A stretch of DNA of 64,000 nucleotides, from positions 1 to 64,000 of the forward strand of contig NZ_QCZI01000015.1 in assembly GCF_003097635.1 (NCBI RefSeq), written 5' to 3'. A program made the translations under genes and the position numbers. The stretch comes from Flavobacterium psychrotolerans (GTDB lineage Bacteria; Bacteroidota; Bacteroidia; Flavobacteriales; Flavobacteriaceae). Numbering within the stretch: the first letter of the stretch is position 1; each line of letters begins with the position of its first letter. The notes under the pieces were generated by a model. That model was not told where the DNA came from, made no database searches, and saw only the letters and a list, made by a program, of their open reading frames with translations. Shown here piece by piece: positions 35,984-45,527 of this stretch.

Positions 35984-36925
35984 ATGAAGAGACGAAATTT
36001 CATTAAAACAACACTACTTTTTGTTACATCCACACAGCTGTTTCCCAACAATATATTCAATTCAAATTCGGTAGTCAGAAGTAATTTCAAATATATTTAC
36101 ACCAACATCAAACTCAAAAATGAGTTTTTTCTATTTCTAAAAAACGTATTTAATTTATATCCTGAAAAGCAATTCCATAAATTAATTTCTGACAACACCA
36201 TTTCAAAAAATACGGATAAAGAAATTTATACCACAACCCAATCAAAACTAGACGATATTTCTCCGATTTTATCAAGTGTTCGATACCAACTTCCCGCTTT
36301 GATGCACCAAAAAAATGAAATGTCCCAAGAAACGGTTTCCTTGCTTGGAGAAGGCACCACCTACAATGGTTATTTAGAAATTGGGTCTTCTGGAAGATAT
36401 TTAGATTATCTTGAAGAAAGTGTTTCCATCAAAGGGAAAAGATATTATGCTGATGGCAGAAAACCTAAACATTCATTTACCGAAATGGTAGAACGTGGTC
36501 AAATAGCTGTTGGAGCAAAATATATTCCATTTACCAATTACGAAACCAAATTTTCAGACCACATACCCGCTAATAGTTTAGATCTTGTGACCATATACAT
36601 AGGTTTTCATCATTGTCCTTTAGATTTACGAATACAATATATTTCCTCGATTAGAGATACTATGAGAATTGGTGGAAAACTTATTTTAAGAGACCATAAT
36701 TGTGATACCGAAAATCAAAAAGTGCTAGTTGCTCTTGCTCATGACGTCTTTAATATGGGTGTAAATGAATCCTGGGAATACAACAGTAAAGAGGTCAGAA
36801 ATTTTTACTCACTTGACTTTATTTGTGATTTTGTTGAAACAATTGGATTTAAGTTTACTAAAAAAACACTGTATCAAAAAGGAGATCCTACCAAAAATGC
36901 TTTAATGGTATTCACAAAAATCTAA
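35984..36925 (+). CDS. Putative exported SAM-dependent methyltransferase
   Basis: 313 residues. The N-terminus MKRRNFIKTTLLFVTSTQLF looks like a twin-arginine (Tat) signal: RR, then F-I-K, a hydrophobic stretch, and no lipobox. The C-terminal half resembles a class I methyltransferase: NGYLEIGSSGRYLDYL (glycine-rich, AdoMet-like), SLDLVTIYIGFHHCP, and TMRIGGKLILRDHN, near residues 125, 200 and 225. A methyltransferase behind an export signal is unusual because AdoMet is cytosolic; the signal may instead be a membrane anchor. It is followed by a large FAD-linked oxidase gene with only an 18-nt gap, so the two probably act together. Substrate unknown. Confidence 0.65.
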   Translation: MKRRNFIKTTLLFVTSTQLFPNNIFNSNSVVRSNFKYIYTNIKLKNEFFLFLKNVFNLYPEKQFHKLISDNTISKNTDKEIYTTTQSKLDDISPILSSVRYQLPALMHQKNEMSQETVSLLGEGTTYNGYLEIGSSGRYLDYLEESVSIKGKRYYADGRKPKHSFTEMVERGQIAVGAKYIPFTNYETKFSDHIPANSLDLVTIYIGFHHCPLDLRIQYISSIRDTMRIGGKLILRDHNCDTENQKVLVALAHDVFNMGVNESWEYNSKEVRNFYSLDFICDFVETIGFKFTKKTLYQKGDPTKNALMVFTKI

Positions 36926-36943
36926 ACTCTGCATTACCTTTTT

Positions 36944-39460
36944 ATGAAAAAAAATTTCCGTTTAATTCAATTGCTTTTTACCTATTTTATAAAAATAATT
37001 AAATTTATATTCTCAAGAATTAGAAAATTATTTCGATTGATCAATAGCAAAAAAATCTTAGCAATCCCTTTTTATAGTGCCATCGCATTTGTTTTATACA
37101 TTTTCTTATTAATACAATTTTCGGGCGACTCCAAATTCAATACCACTATAGATAATAAGACCTTAAATGATATTACTCAAATAAATCCTATTCAGGTTAA
37201 TAAAATCATTAAACCAAAAACGATAAATGAAATTATTTATGCCATAAAAACCACCATTGGACCAATTTCTATTGGAGGAGGAAAGTATAGTATGGGTGGT
37301 CAAACTGCTTTTGAAAACAGTTTACATATTGACATGAGGTCTTTCAATAAAATCATCAATATTGATAAAGCAAAAAAGCAGATTACCGTGCAAGCAGGAA
37401 TTAGGTGGAGAGATATTCAAAAGGAAATAGATCCTTTGGATTTATCCATAAAAATAATGCAAACCTATTCTAATTTTACAGTAGGTGGCGCCATTTCTGT
37501 AAATTGTCATGGAAGATATATTGGTCATGGACCTGTTATTTCATCTGTTTTAGAAATAAAAATAGTAACCGCAACTGGCGCTGTAATAATAGCAAATCGT
37601 AAAGTAAATACAGCTGTTTTTGATGCTGTAATTGGTGGATATGGCGGAATTGGAGTCATTGCAGAAGCTACTTTACAATTAGATGACAATGTAAAAGTAG
37701 AAAGACATAACCAAGAAATGGACATTGCAGGCTACAAAACTTATTTTGATAAAAACATCAGAAACAATAAGGATGTCGTTTTTCAGAATGGAGATTTATA
37801 TCCTCCGGATTATGATAAAATAAGGAGTATTTCATGGACAAAAACAACAAAACCAGTAACTGATGAAGAACGATTACTTTCCGAAGACGAAAATTATTGG
37901 CTAGAATTGAAATTATCCAAAATCGTTTCTTGGGGCAATTCTGGAAAATGGATTCGAAAAAAAATTATAGATCCACTAGTATATTATCCTGAAATAGTAC
38001 GATGGAGAAATAAAGAGGCAAGTTATAATGTACAAGAATTAGAACCTTCATCTAGGATTGAAGAAACATATGTTTTACAAGAATACTTTATTCCTGTTGA
38101 AAATATAAAATCATTTGTTCCAAAAATGAAAACTATTTTTCAAAAGCATAATGTTAATGTTATCAATGTTTCATTAAGACACGCTTTACCAGATAATGAA
38201 AGTTATCTTTCTTGGGCAAATAAAGAGGTATTTGCTTTTGTAATTTATTATAAACAAAAAACAAATCAAGAAGCAAAAGACAATGTAAAGAAATGGACAC
38301 TTGAAATGACCGATGCCATTTTAAGCGAAAACGGAACTTGGTACCTGCCCTATCAACCTCACGCAACCATTGAGCAATTTCAAAAAGGATATCCAAATAG
38401 CACCAAATACTTTCAATTAAAAAACAAACTAGATCATAACCAACGATTTACAAATAAGTTACTGAATAAGTACAATCCTTATGCAAAAAACAAGCTTTCT
38501 CAAGAAAAAAATAAGATAAAAGAATACTTTAGAGCCGAAGAACAAACGATTCTTACAGTTCCAGAATGGTATTTAGTTTTTAATCCAAAAGAATACGCTG
38601 ACTATTTAGAAAGTGGTAGAGACCCATCCGATTTTCCTTTCTATAAATCTATTGATGAATATTGGAAACTTTATGACCGTTCAATAACATTGACCTCAAA
38701 GGCATATCCTGAAAACAGTGAATATAAAACGATGTTACAAGTCATTGGTGTTAGTATGACTATGGAATATGGAGCGAAAATCATTTATGAAAATACGATA
38801 GGACGATTCTTTTCTCTATTTTCAGAAGAAAAAATATCTCACGAAGAAGAAATAATAATTGAAGCTCAAAGAGCGTACAGCAATTTTATATATCAAACCG
38901 CCTGGTATGAATTTAAGTTTTTACCTTGTATTAAAAAAGTATGGACTACATCCGAAAAATCAAATTGTAGTGCACTTCGAAAATGGGAAAGAACATTAAT
39001 TTTCACATTCGAATTTTCATTCAAAGCTTTTTATTCGCAACTCATTCAATGGGCAGCAAACTCAACATACGAAACTCCTGCTAATTCTATTTATTTAATT
39101 GTTTCTAATGTTGGTTCCGTTAAAGAAAATAAAAACTTGAAAATCATCAAAAAATATGGCGACAAAATGATTATTGCCATTACTCGTTGGGAAGCTTTTA
39201 CAACCGAAATAATTAAACTTTCAAATCAAGATGTAAAAATTTATGAAATTTCTGGAAATGATGAAATTGCAGTTTCTGCAATTATGAATAACTCCCAAAA
39301 AATAAATTCTAAAAATATAAAGTTATTATACAAATCAAGAATAGTTACTAATGACAACTTAAAAAGGAATATTTATTTTTTACCAGTTGACAAACTATTG
39401 CCTTTTATTAAGGATGCCGTAAATAAAAATGCTACAGTTGAACACATTTATGATTATTAG
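36944..39460 (+). CDS. Membrane-anchored FAD-linked oxidase with unknown C-terminal domain
   Basis: 838 residues. A hydrophobic segment (IPFYSAIAFVLYIFLLIQFS, about 40-59) suggests a membrane anchor. Residues about 85-250 form an FAD_binding_4 (PCMH-type) domain: ISIGGGKYSMGGQ, VQAGIRWRDIQKEI, SNFTVGGAISVNCHGR and GGYGGIGVIAEATL, as in aldono-lactone oxidases. The C-terminal third (about 525-838, opening FRAEEQTILTVPEWYLVFNP) belongs to no family I recognise and may be a separate fused domain. Strongly AT-rich compared with thrC. Pairs with the methyltransferase gene upstream; no terminator lies between. Confidence 0.7.
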   Translation: MKKNFRLIQLLFTYFIKIIKFIFSRIRKLFRLINSKKILAIPFYSAIAFVLYIFLLIQFSGDSKFNTTIDNKTLNDITQINPIQVNKIIKPKTINEIIYAIKTTIGPISIGGGKYSMGGQTAFENSLHIDMRSFNKIINIDKAKKQITVQAGIRWRDIQKEIDPLDLSIKIMQTYSNFTVGGAISVNCHGRYIGHGPVISSVLEIKIVTATGAVIIANRKVNTAVFDAVIGGYGGIGVIAEATLQLDDNVKVERHNQEMDIAGYKTYFDKNIRNNKDVVFQNGDLYPPDYDKIRSISWTKTTKPVTDEERLLSEDENYWLELKLSKIVSWGNSGKWIRKKIIDPLVYYPEIVRWRNKEASYNVQELEPSSRIEETYVLQEYFIPVENIKSFVPKMKTIFQKHNVNVINVSLRHALPDNESYLSWANKEVFAFVIYYKQKTNQEAKDNVKKWTLEMTDAILSENGTWYLPYQPHATIEQFQKGYPNSTKYFQLKNKLDHNQRFTNKLLNKYNPYAKNKLSQEKNKIKEYFRAEEQTILTVPEWYLVFNPKEYADYLESGRDPSDFPFYKSIDEYWKLYDRSITLTSKAYPENSEYKTMLQVIGVSMTMEYGAKIIYENTIGRFFSLFSEEKISHEEEIIIEAQRAYSNFIYQTAWYEFKFLPCIKKVWTTSEKSNCSALRKWERTLIFTFEFSFKAFYSQLIQWAANSTYETPANSIYLIVSNVGSVKENKNLKIIKKYGDKMIIAITRWEAFTTEIIKLSNQDVKIYEISGNDEIAVSAIMNNSQKINSKNIKLLYKSRIVTNDNLKRNIYFLPVDKLLPFIKDAVNKNATVEHIYDY

Positions 39461-39584
39461 ACCGCTCCGAAAAATCCGAAGCTTTGCAAAGTGTAGACAG
39501 AACATTTTTGATTTCAGAAAATTGTAAAAAATCTAACCCAAAATTCCATCAATTGCATACAGGGGAACATTTGTCACCCCCCCC

Positions 39585-39663
39585 GCTGCGCAAAGTCTCC
39601 TGACTTTGAGCCATTACCAATTAAAATACTCCCCGCTCCGCAAATGTCTCCCGACTTTGCGGA
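39585..39663. repeat. Two REP palindromes left of the transposase relic
   Basis: Unit 1 (39585-39611) reads GCTGCGCAAAGTCTCCTGAC then TTTGAGC. Unit 2 (39637-39663) has perfect arms TCCGCAAA/TTTGCGGA around TGTCTCCCGAC. Unit 2 is the inverted copy of the REP at 40346-40372 with one base changed. Confidence 0.8.
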
Positions 39664-39679
39664 ATTTTATAAAAAACGG

Positions 39680-40312
39680 TTACTCATAACTATTGTATTT
39701 TACGAATGAATTTGAATTTAAAACATTCACAACAGGAATTTCAACTAATTCTATTTCAATAATTTCTTTGCCATCAACATAATTTGATGCACTAGAATAA
39801 ATATAATCTTGTGGTCTTGAAACTATACCGGCTCGAACGGGATTGAAATGAATATAATCCATTTTTGACCACATAAACTTTTCCGAATAAATTTCTTCGG
39901 CATGATTACCATATTGCCACCCGAGCCTGAAAGGCGAACTGACGAAGTAAAATTGAAAATTTTTATTTCTAGAATGTGTTTCTGTTGCCAATTGAAAACG
40001 TTCCAGCATCCATTCTCTTCTGCTCTCTGGTTCAATTTGAATTTTTTCGAGAATTGTCTTGGATGTAAATTTTTTAAAATCCCGAAGTAAATTTGAAAGT
40101 TCGCCTTTGTCAGATTGTACAATCATGAGTGTATGATTGCTCATTATTACATAACTATTCAAAATCATGCCTATATTCTTTATGCAATATTCAAAACATT
40201 CTATAATGCTATCTCTGTATATTTTTCTTGAAAAAACATCAATCCAATCTACGACTGTTGCTGTTAAAAAATGAGGTAGTGTTTTTGTCTCTAATTACAA
40301 ACCTTCTTTCAT
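39680..40312 (-). pseudogene. Decayed REP-associated tyrosine transposase (RAYT, IS200-like)
   Basis: Reading from ATG 40312 gives MKEGL, a TAA stop, then LPHFLTATVVDWIDVFSRK and 160 more in-frame codons with RDFKKFTSKTI, ESRREWMLERFQ, YIHFNPVRAGIVS and SSASNYV, the RAYT family pattern. Three lesions are visible. First, the stop at codon 6. Second, SNHTLMIVQS stands where the HUH motif (NHxH) should be, so a metal-binding His is lost. Third, a 10-residue insert (YFVSSPFRLG) coded by a 28-bp repeat splits the family motif FQFWQ. Internal ATG 40168 could still start a shorter ORF, but it would be inactive. REPs flank it on both sides. Confidence 0.85.
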
Positions 40313-40345
40313 AGTGTTTAATTTTAAGTAAAAATATAAAAATAT

Positions 40346-40372
40346 TCCGCAAAGTCTGGAGACATTTGCGGA
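40346..40372. repeat. REP palindrome right of the transposase relic
   Basis: TCCGCAAA (40346-40353), GTCTGGAGACA, TTTGCGGA (40365-40372). Its reverse complement differs from 39637-39663 at one of 27 bases. The transposase relic therefore lies between inverted REPs. Confidence 0.82.
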
Positions 40373-40517
40373 GCTTTTCATAGGCCCCCCCGCTAGCCTA
40401 ACGACGCGGATTTATCAAGTACGTGTCCTCTCGACAAAGGATAAATAATACAAGGAACTCGACAATCCTAATAAAAGCAATCTGTTTTGCTCCACTTCAT
40501 GAGTTCCTTATGAATCA

Positions 40518-40877
40518 TTACCCTTTTATGGTCTTGACCAAAATCGCCACTTCGGCTTTGAGAATTATATTTTCCAGTTCCAGCTGCTTAATTCGGTCGT
40601 CTTTAGTAGGATCCGGTTTTACATTATTGGTATAATTTTCCGGAAAAGAAGCCGCAATATCGGCAAAAAAATTATGTTTCAGGGCGTGGCTTATTTCCCA
40701 AAGCACTGTGGTTTGAATGCTCTTCTTTTTTGTAAAACCGTCCAGTGTGCTTGGGGATTTTTTCAGCATTCGAGCTAATGCATTTTTGCGGGTGCGCTTT
40801 TCTTTAAAATAAGAAATTAACAGCTCTCCCGTATTTGGGGCTGCATCTGGAATGGTAATGGAATTTTCGGGTATCAT
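40518..40877 (-). CDS. Small HTH-like protein with C-terminal coiled coil
   Basis: 119 residues, probably cytosolic. Residues about 17-70 (LLISYFKEKRTRKNALARMLKKSPSTLDGFTKKKSIQTTVLWEISHAL) look like an XRE-type helix-turn-helix used by a conserved Flavobacterial family. The C-terminus (DDRIKQLELENIILKAEVAILVKTI) is a short leucine-rich coiled coil, suggesting a dimer. Function is not known to me. It lies between the REP cluster and a 43-bp repeat array whose palindromes begin about 110 nt upstream of its start, so the array could be its binding site; this is inference. Confidence 0.65.
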   Translation of the reverse strand: MIPENSITIPDAAPNTGELLISYFKEKRTRKNALARMLKKSPSTLDGFTKKKSIQTTVLWEISHALKHNFFADIAASFPENYTNNVKPDPTKDDRIKQLELENIILKAEVAILVKTIKG

Positions 40878-40948
40878 GGGACCTATTTTATCTGTTTGAA
40901 AAACAAATATCGCTTATTTTAATGAATTAATCATCGAATTTATAGTAT

Positions 40949-41290
40949 TTATATAGTGAAAATGAATATTTAATATCCTTTTTATTGTATTTAACTAGTA
41001 TCTTGTACTAGTTAAACTTCTTTTTAATGGAGTTTATATAGTGTAAAGTACTACATTAATATCTTTTTTATCGGGTTTAACTAGTATCTTGTACTAGTTA
41101 AACTTCTTTTTAATGGAGTTTATATAGTATAAAACACTTCTTAAATATCTTTTTTATGGGGTTTAACTAGTATCTCGTACTAATTAATCCTCTTTTTTAT
41201 GGGGTTTATATAGCGTAAAGCACTACTTAAATTTCCATTTTATGTGGTTTATATAGTATAAAGTATTCCATTTTCATCATTTTTATGGTG
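40949..41290. repeat. Array of alternating 43-bp repeats with palindromic type
   Basis: Eight 43-bp half-units (the first is 41 bp). Type A begins TTTATATAGTGTAAAG, at 40949, 41033, 41119, 41205 and 41248. Type B begins TTTAACTAGTATCTTG, at 40990, 41076 and 41162. They alternate A-B until the final A-A, giving an exact 86-bp period. Type B holds a perfect palindrome, TTTAACTAGTA-tcttg-TACTAGTTAAA, slightly decayed in the third copy. No gene is visible from 40878 to 41644. Confidence 0.9.
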
Positions 41291-41491
41291 TTTCGGTAAA
41301 ATACAACTGCTGAAATTTATACTCGTGAACACTTACATAATTAAACACAGTCTAAATTTATTTATTCATTAGAAAAAATGTAGCAACTAACACTTTTTCA
41401 AATGAAAAAGTGTAATACTGCACACTTTTATGAAGGAATAAAAATTTCATTATAGCTACGGACAGCTCGCGTAAGGGATTGCGGCGGCATC

Positions 41492-41577
41492 CCGCGCTTT
41501 TTTGCGCGGATACAGCCAAAAGCCCGACCCTAAAGTTGAAAATGAGGAAGGCACGACCGAAATTTTAACTTTAGGGT
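41492..41577. terminator. Stem-loops downstream of nnrD
   Basis: CCGCGC-TTTTTT-GCGCGG (41492-41509) and the arms ACCCTAAAGTT (41527-41537) / AACTTTAGGGT (41567-41577) lie past the minus-strand nnrD stop. GGATTGCGGCGGCATCCCGC just before is a repeat-like phrase. One of these could end nnrD transcription. Confidence 0.5.
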
Positions 41578-41644
41578 TACGCCCAAAAAACACTGAAATA
41601 AAGATTTCGGAATCTGAAACGCTGTGCCGGTTTTGTAGGTTTCT

Positions 41645-42493
41645 TTATTTGGCTAAACTCAAAAATGCTTTTCCTAAAGTAGCAATTATAGTAGAGGCGA
41701 TAAATGACTCATGCCCCGTTTCGGGCAGAGCGATATCGGCTGTTAAACCGTGGAGATAAACCCCCAGCAGGGCGGCGTCTAAGGGAGTGTAGGATTGGGC
41801 CAGCAAACTGGTTATTATTCCCGTAAGGACGTCTCCGCTTCCGGCAGTGGCTAGGGCGGGGTTTCCGGTGGTGTTTTTGTAAACCGTTTCGCCGGCTACA
41901 ATATGGGTGGGCGCCCCTTTCATGACCACAATCACGTTGTGTGTTTTAGAAAACGCTATGGTTTTCTCCATTTTTTCTTCATCGGAAGTCCACTTCCCTA
42001 TGAGGCGTTCCAATTCTTTGGGATGCGGTGTCAGTATGGTGTTTTGGGGTACGAGTGGAAGCCATTTTGGGTTTAATGACAAAATATTTAACGCATCGGC
42101 ATCTATAACTAACGGACTTTTGTTTTTCAGTAAAAAGTCATGCAGCGCTTTTTGCGTTGGCAGCTCCTGCCCTATGCCCATGCCTATTCCAATAGCGTTA
42201 GGGATAAAATCATAGTGGATCTCGCTTAGGTATTTTTCTTTTTCGTCGGTGAGCACCATTACTTCGGGAATGGAAATTTGCACAATTTCATAGCCGCATT
42301 TTGGGACAAAGGCAGTTACCAATCCGCAGCCGGTTTTGATGGCGGCTTTGCTGGACAAACACACCGACCCCATTTTGCCATAACTTCCGCCAATGAGTAA
42401 GGCGTGTCCCTGAATGCCTTTGTGGGCGTTGGTGGCAACAGGTTTGTATCGTTTTAGGATTGCGGCACGATCAATAGGAATGGGATTTTTCAT
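41645..42493 (-). CDS. nnrD: ADP-dependent NAD(P)H-hydrate dehydratase
   Basis: Repairs damaged (hydrated) NADH and NADPH. Ribokinase-like Carb_kinase fold with [42 protein letters not shown] and [18 protein letters not shown] (ATP site, catalytic Asp in GSGD). 282 residues corresponds to the dehydratase half only; the epimerase (NnrE) half seen in bifunctional proteins is absent and must be elsewhere. Single gene between repeats. Confidence 0.9.
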   Translation of the reverse strand: MKNPIPIDRAAILKRYKPVATNAHKGIQGHALLIGGSYGKMGSVCLSSKAAIKTGCGLVTAFVPKCGYEIVQISIPEVMVLTDEKEKYLSEIHYDFIPNAIGIGMGIGQELPTQKALHDFLLKNKSPLVIDADALNILSLNPKWLPLVPQNTILTPHPKELERLIGKWTSDEEKMEKTIAFSKTHNVIVVMKGAPTHIVAGETVYKNTTGNPALATAGSGDVLTGIITSLLAQSYTPLDAALLGVYLHGLTADIALPETGHESFIASTIIATLGKAFLSLAK

Positions 42494-42732
42494 GGGATTT
42501 CTTTGTTTAAAATTACGAAAATTAAACGAATGGGCACTATTTGATATTCAAAAACATTGTCATTAAAGTGGCACTCTAGACATATGGAAGAATTGAAACG
42601 TATTAATATAAACAGCTCAATTTAAGGCTTGACTTCGAGGTATTAATAAAGATTATATCCATATCCTATTTTAAAATATTAAATGGCATTATTTGCCCGT
42701 CCAGAAGAATAAATTGACTTTTTTAGTTAACT

Positions 42733-42951
42733 TTAACCCGTTGGGTGTAATTGATGAAAATTTAAATTAATAGAATAAATAAAAAATTGAACCACATAGA
42801 AACATAGAAAAAAAGAGTTGGATAGCCCAATACTTGGGTTCACATGGCTATGTTTTTCTCAAATAAAGTGAAACGCCTTTCAAAATTCATAAAATCTATG
42901 TTTCTATGTGGCTAAAAATTAAACAATTTTGAATTACACCCAACGGGTTAA
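42733..42951. repeat. Nested inverted-repeat element, about 220 bp, no ORF
   Basis: Outer arms TTAACCCGTTGGGTGTAATT (42733-42752) and its exact complement (42932-42951) enclose inner arms CCACATAGAAACATAGA (from 42792) and TCTATGTTTCTATGTGG (42895-42911), with a small central palindrome CCCAA-TAC-TTGGG. No coding capacity, so MITE-like or a regulatory hairpin. One outer-arm copy recurs at 60-77. The adjoining 42494-42732 holds no gene. Confidence 0.75.
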
Positions 42952-42995
42952 CTTTATAAATTGTATTTTACCAATGCATAAAAAAACAAATTTTC

Positions 42996-45527
42996 ATGAT
43001 TCATACCTATACAATCTCTGGAATGTCTTGCGATGGCTGCCGTTCTAAAGTAGAAAAAACACTGAATGCCATTGAGGGAATCGAAGCTACAGTTTCATTA
43101 CACCCGCCAGTTGCCACCATCAAAACAGAAAAACATATTCCAATTTTTAAACTCCAAAAGGCACTATACACTTCAGGAAACTACATCATAAGCGAAAGCG
43201 ATTCTGTTGCAACAAATCACAAATCAGACGATAAACCAATAAAAAAATCCTGTTGTGGCACTAAAACACAAAGCGACACCACCTCCCTGCCTCCTAGTGC
43301 CTCTGGAAAATACTATTGCCCCATGTTTTGCGAAGGCGAAAAAGTCTATGACAAAGCGGGAGATTGCCCCGTGTGCGGAATGGATTTGGTTAAAGCACCC
43401 GAATTAAATGTTAATAAAGTATCTTACACCTGCCCGATGCATCCCGAAATTGTTCAAGACCAACCCGGTTCCTGTCCCATTTGCGGAATGGATTTAGTGC
43501 CAATGAAACCCACGGATTCCGAAGAAAACAAGACCTACAATGACTTGATGCGCAAAATGAAAATAGCCGTTGCATTTACGGTTCCGATTTTCGCCATTGC
43601 AATGGTCGAAATGATACCCAACAATCCCTTATTGCAACTAATGGATGCCACAAAGTGGAACTGGATCCAATTTTTATTATCGCTTCCTGTTGTTTTTTAT
43701 GCCTGTTGGATGTTTTTTGTCCGTGCTTGGAAATCCATCCTCACTTGGAATTTGAACATGTTTACCCTTATCGGAATTGGTTCTGGTGTGGCATTTATAT
43801 TCAGCTTGACGGGACTATTTTTCCCCATGATTTTCCCCTCTGAATTCAAAACCGAAACGGGAACCGTCTTATTGTATTTTGAAGCCACTACCGTCATACT
43901 CACTTTGGTTTTACTGGGGCAATTACTGGAAGCCAAAGCCCACGGTCAAACCAGTGGTGCTATAAAAGAACTCTTGAAACTCGCACCAACCGAAGCCACT
44001 CTAGTCCTCGACGGAAATGACAAAATAATCTCCATTCACCACATCAAGAAAGGCGATTTATTGCGCGTAAAACCTGGAGAAAAAATCCCCGTGGACGGAA
44101 AAATCACTGACGGAGAAAGTACCTTAGACGAATCCATGATTACGGGTGAACCCATTCCCGTGGATAAAAAAGAGGGTGATGCCGTAAGTTCCGGAACCAT
44201 CAACGGCAACAAATCATTCGTGATGGTTGCCGAAAAAGTGGGATCGGAAACCCTGCTTTCGCAGATTGTGCAAATGGTAAATGATGCCAGCCGATCGAGA
44301 GCACCCATCCAGAATTTGGCCGATAGAATCGCCAAATATTTCGTACCCATTGTGGTGCTTATTTCTGTGCTAACCTTTTTTATTTGGACAAATTTTGGCC
44401 CAGAACCCGCTCTTGTTTACGGATTCATCAATGCCATTGCCGTATTAATCATTGCCTGTCCCTGTGCCTTGGGGTTGGCAACGCCCATGTCCGTAATGGT
44501 TGGTGTTGGCAAAGGAGCCCAATCGGGCGTGTTGATAAAAAATGCTGAAGCTTTAGAGCATATGAACAAGGTCAACGTCTTGATTACAGACAAAACGGGA
44601 ACATTAACCGAAGGAAAACCATCCGTCGAGCAACTGTATTCCTCCAACAATGAGGAAGACCATTTATTGCAGAGCATCGCTTCATTGAACCAGTACAGCG
44701 GACATCCTCTGGCACAAGCCGTAGTCCATTTTGCGAAAGCAAAAAACAGCGCATTAGTAGAAGTCAAAGATTTTGAGTCCATTTCTGGGAAAGGAGTTAT
44801 AGGAACCGTTGCCAATAAAAAAGTGGCTTTGGGCAATAAAAAGTTGATGGAACAGGTCAAAGCAGCGGTTACCGATGCGCTTGAAAACAAAATCATTGCC
44901 GAACAAAAACTGGGCAAAACGGTTTCTTACATTGCTATTGAAGGGGTTGCTGTTGGTTTTGTCTCGATTTCCGATCCCATAAAAACAACCAGCAAGGCAG
45001 CCATAAAAGAACTCCTGCGTCAAGGCGTTGAAGTCATCATGCTCACCGGAGACAACGGCAATACGGCCAAGGCGGTTGCCGATGAATTAAACTTAACGTC
45101 CTATATAGCGGGTTGCCTGCCTGAAGACAAATTGAAAGAAATTAAGCGTTTGCAAGCCGAAGGAAAAATTGTGGCCATGGCGGGCGACGGGATAAATGAT
45201 GCTCCCGCATTAGCGCAAGCCGACATAGGCATTGCCATGGGAACGGGAACTGATGTTGCCATAGAAAGCGCCAAAATCACCTTAGTGAAAGGCGATTTGC
45301 AAGGCATCGTGAAAGCCAAGAATTTGAGCCATGCGGTCATGAAAAACATCAAACAAAACTTGTTTTTTGCGTTTTTGTACAACACCCTCGGAATTCCAAT
45401 AGCGGCGGGAGTTTTGTATCCGTTTTTTGGCATTTTGCTTTCGCCGATGATAGCCGCCCTGGCAATGAGTTTTAGCTCGGTTTCCGTGATAGTAAATGCG
45501 TTGCGATTGCGAAAACTGAAACTTTAA
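42996..45527 (+). CDS. copA: Copper-translocating P-type ATPase
   Basis: P1B-1 ATPase that exports Cu(I) across the inner membrane. In order: an HMA domain with GMSCDGC (Cys12, Cys15), a Cys-rich linker, two heavy-metal-binding domains of the YCPM..CPxCGMDLV type (about 105-135 and 143-172), six or more membrane segments, the translocation motif Cys488-Pro-Cys490, the phosphorylated Asp532 in DKTGT, and [14 protein letters not shown]. 843 residues; metal specificity for copper is read from CPC and the HMA motif. No CsoR or CopZ gene adjoins. The start follows the nested inverted-repeat element by 45 nt. Confidence 0.93.
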   Translation: MIHTYTISGMSCDGCRSKVEKTLNAIEGIEATVSLHPPVATIKTEKHIPIFKLQKALYTSGNYIISESDSVATNHKSDDKPIKKSCCGTKTQSDTTSLPPSASGKYYCPMFCEGEKVYDKAGDCPVCGMDLVKAPELNVNKVSYTCPMHPEIVQDQPGSCPICGMDLVPMKPTDSEENKTYNDLMRKMKIAVAFTVPIFAIAMVEMIPNNPLLQLMDATKWNWIQFLLSLPVVFYACWMFFVRAWKSILTWNLNMFTLIGIGSGVAFIFSLTGLFFPMIFPSEFKTETGTVLLYFEATTVILTLVLLGQLLEAKAHGQTSGAIKELLKLAPTEATLVLDGNDKIISIHHIKKGDLLRVKPGEKIPVDGKITDGESTLDESMITGEPIPVDKKEGDAVSSGTINGNKSFVMVAEKVGSETLLSQIVQMVNDASRSRAPIQNLADRIAKYFVPIVVLISVLTFFIWTNFGPEPALVYGFINAIAVLIIACPCALGLATPMSVMVGVGKGAQSGVLIKNAEALEHMNKVNVLITDKTGTLTEGKPSVEQLYSSNNEEDHLLQSIASLNQYSGHPLAQAVVHFAKAKNSALVEVKDFESISGKGVIGTVANKKVALGNKKLMEQVKAAVTDALENKIIAEQKLGKTVSYIAIEGVAVGFVSISDPIKTTSKAAIKELLRQGVEVIMLTGDNGNTAKAVADELNLTSYIAGCLPEDKLKEIKRLQAEGKIVAMAGDGINDAPALAQADIGIAMGTGTDVAIESAKITLVKGDLQGIVKAKNLSHAVMKNIKQNLFFAFLYNTLGIPIAAGVLYPFFGILLSPMIAALAMSFSSVSVIVNALRLRKLKL

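Noticed and set aside
35984..39460. 10-methyl fatty acid synthesis genes
   Set aside because: The methyltransferase/FAD-oxidase pairing is suggestive, but the methyltransferase does not look like the cyclopropane-synthase type and carries an export-like signal.
39823..40122. Second minus-strand ORF over the transposase relic
   Set aside because: Different frame from the RAYT pattern; the conserved RAYT motifs are in the frame of 39680-40312.
40949..41290. CRISPR array
   Set aside because: Units are contiguous 43-bp repeats of two alternating types with no unique spacers, and no cas genes are near.
44417..44917. Minus-strand ORF of 166 codons within copA
   Set aside because: Lies wholly antisense to a well-supported P-type ATPase; no independent evidence.
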